Position numbers and translations under genes: made by a program. DNA of 5,638 nt from Prevotellaceae bacterium (lineage in GTDB: Bacteria; Bacteroidota; Bacteroidia; Bacteroidales; UBA932). The notes under the pieces are model-generated. The model did not search any database, was not told the origin of the DNA, and was given only the letters and a program-made list of their open reading frames with translations. The DNA lies in contig JAITSM010000218.1 in assembly GCA_031287815.1 (NCBI GenBank), positions 1 through 5,638 of the forward strand, in the 5' to 3' direction. Positions 5,596 through 5,638 of this stretch are shown here, piece by piece. Numbering within the stretch: the first letter of the stretch is position 1; the number at the start of each line of letters is the position of its first letter.

Positions 5596-5630
5596 ATGAT
5601 GTATGATGTATGATGTATGATGTATGATGT
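5596..5630. repeat. Heptamer tract ATGATGT x5
   Basis: Five perfect tandem copies of ATGATGT (ACATCAT on the minus strand) end 8 nt before the window edge. This is the most uniform heptamer tract here, which suggests recent expansion or active slippage. Confidence 0.95.
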
Positions 5631-5638
5631 AGCTTGCG

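Noticed and set aside
5451..5638. An open minus-strand frame entering from the right edge and ending at 5451-5453
   Set aside because: The ATGATGT heptamers contain no stop in this strand, so they are open by composition. The frame has no start codon in view and runs through the lpxC/fabZ promoter-like site, so I treat it as spurious.

Overview
The window looks like a chromosome segment of a Bacteroidetes (probably Bacteroidales) bacterium. Three observations support this. LpxC and FabZ are fused into one polypeptide, an arrangement typical of that phylum. There is a GSCFA-family protein. The two promoter-like sites match the Bacteroidetes -7 box TAnnTTTG, and no gene has a convincing Shine-Dalgarno site. 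The genes are moderately GC-rich, while the spacers are AT-rich or made of repeats. I cannot name the species.

Left edge (1-284): ten tandem copies of a 21-bp GC-rich unit, most simply read as the Pro/Gln/Gly/Ala/Thr-rich C-terminal tail of a protein whose body lies outside the window. A stop codon and a terminator-like hairpin follow.

Right-pointing cluster (385-3182): a promoter-like site, then a secreted phosphodiester glycosidase (NAGPA/DUF2233) family protein, queG (epoxyqueuosine reductase, last step of tRNA queuosine synthesis) and a GSCFA-domain protein that overlaps queG by 22 nt. The three look co-transcribed, although their roles are not obviously linked.

Left-pointing cluster (3186-5487): a promoter-like site, then lpxC/fabZ and lpxA. 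LpxA acylates UDP-GlcNAc with (R)-3-hydroxyacyl-ACP, and LpxC performs the next, committing deacetylation of lipid A synthesis. FabZ dehydrates the same 3-hydroxyacyl-ACP pool toward phospholipid fatty acids. One transcript therefore carries both branches of the lipid A/phospholipid split. The two clusters converge tail to tail with 3 bp between their stop codons.

The most unusual content is in the spacers. They are built largely from short tandem tracts with an exact 7-bp period, several separated by CTGG...CCAG palindromes. One such junction supplies both the stop codon of the glycosidase gene and the likely start codon of queG. Both promoter-like sites share a 19-nt core (16 of 19 identical) that directly abuts TTCATAA heptamers. 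I found no tRNA, rRNA, CRISPR array, intact insertion sequence or phage gene.
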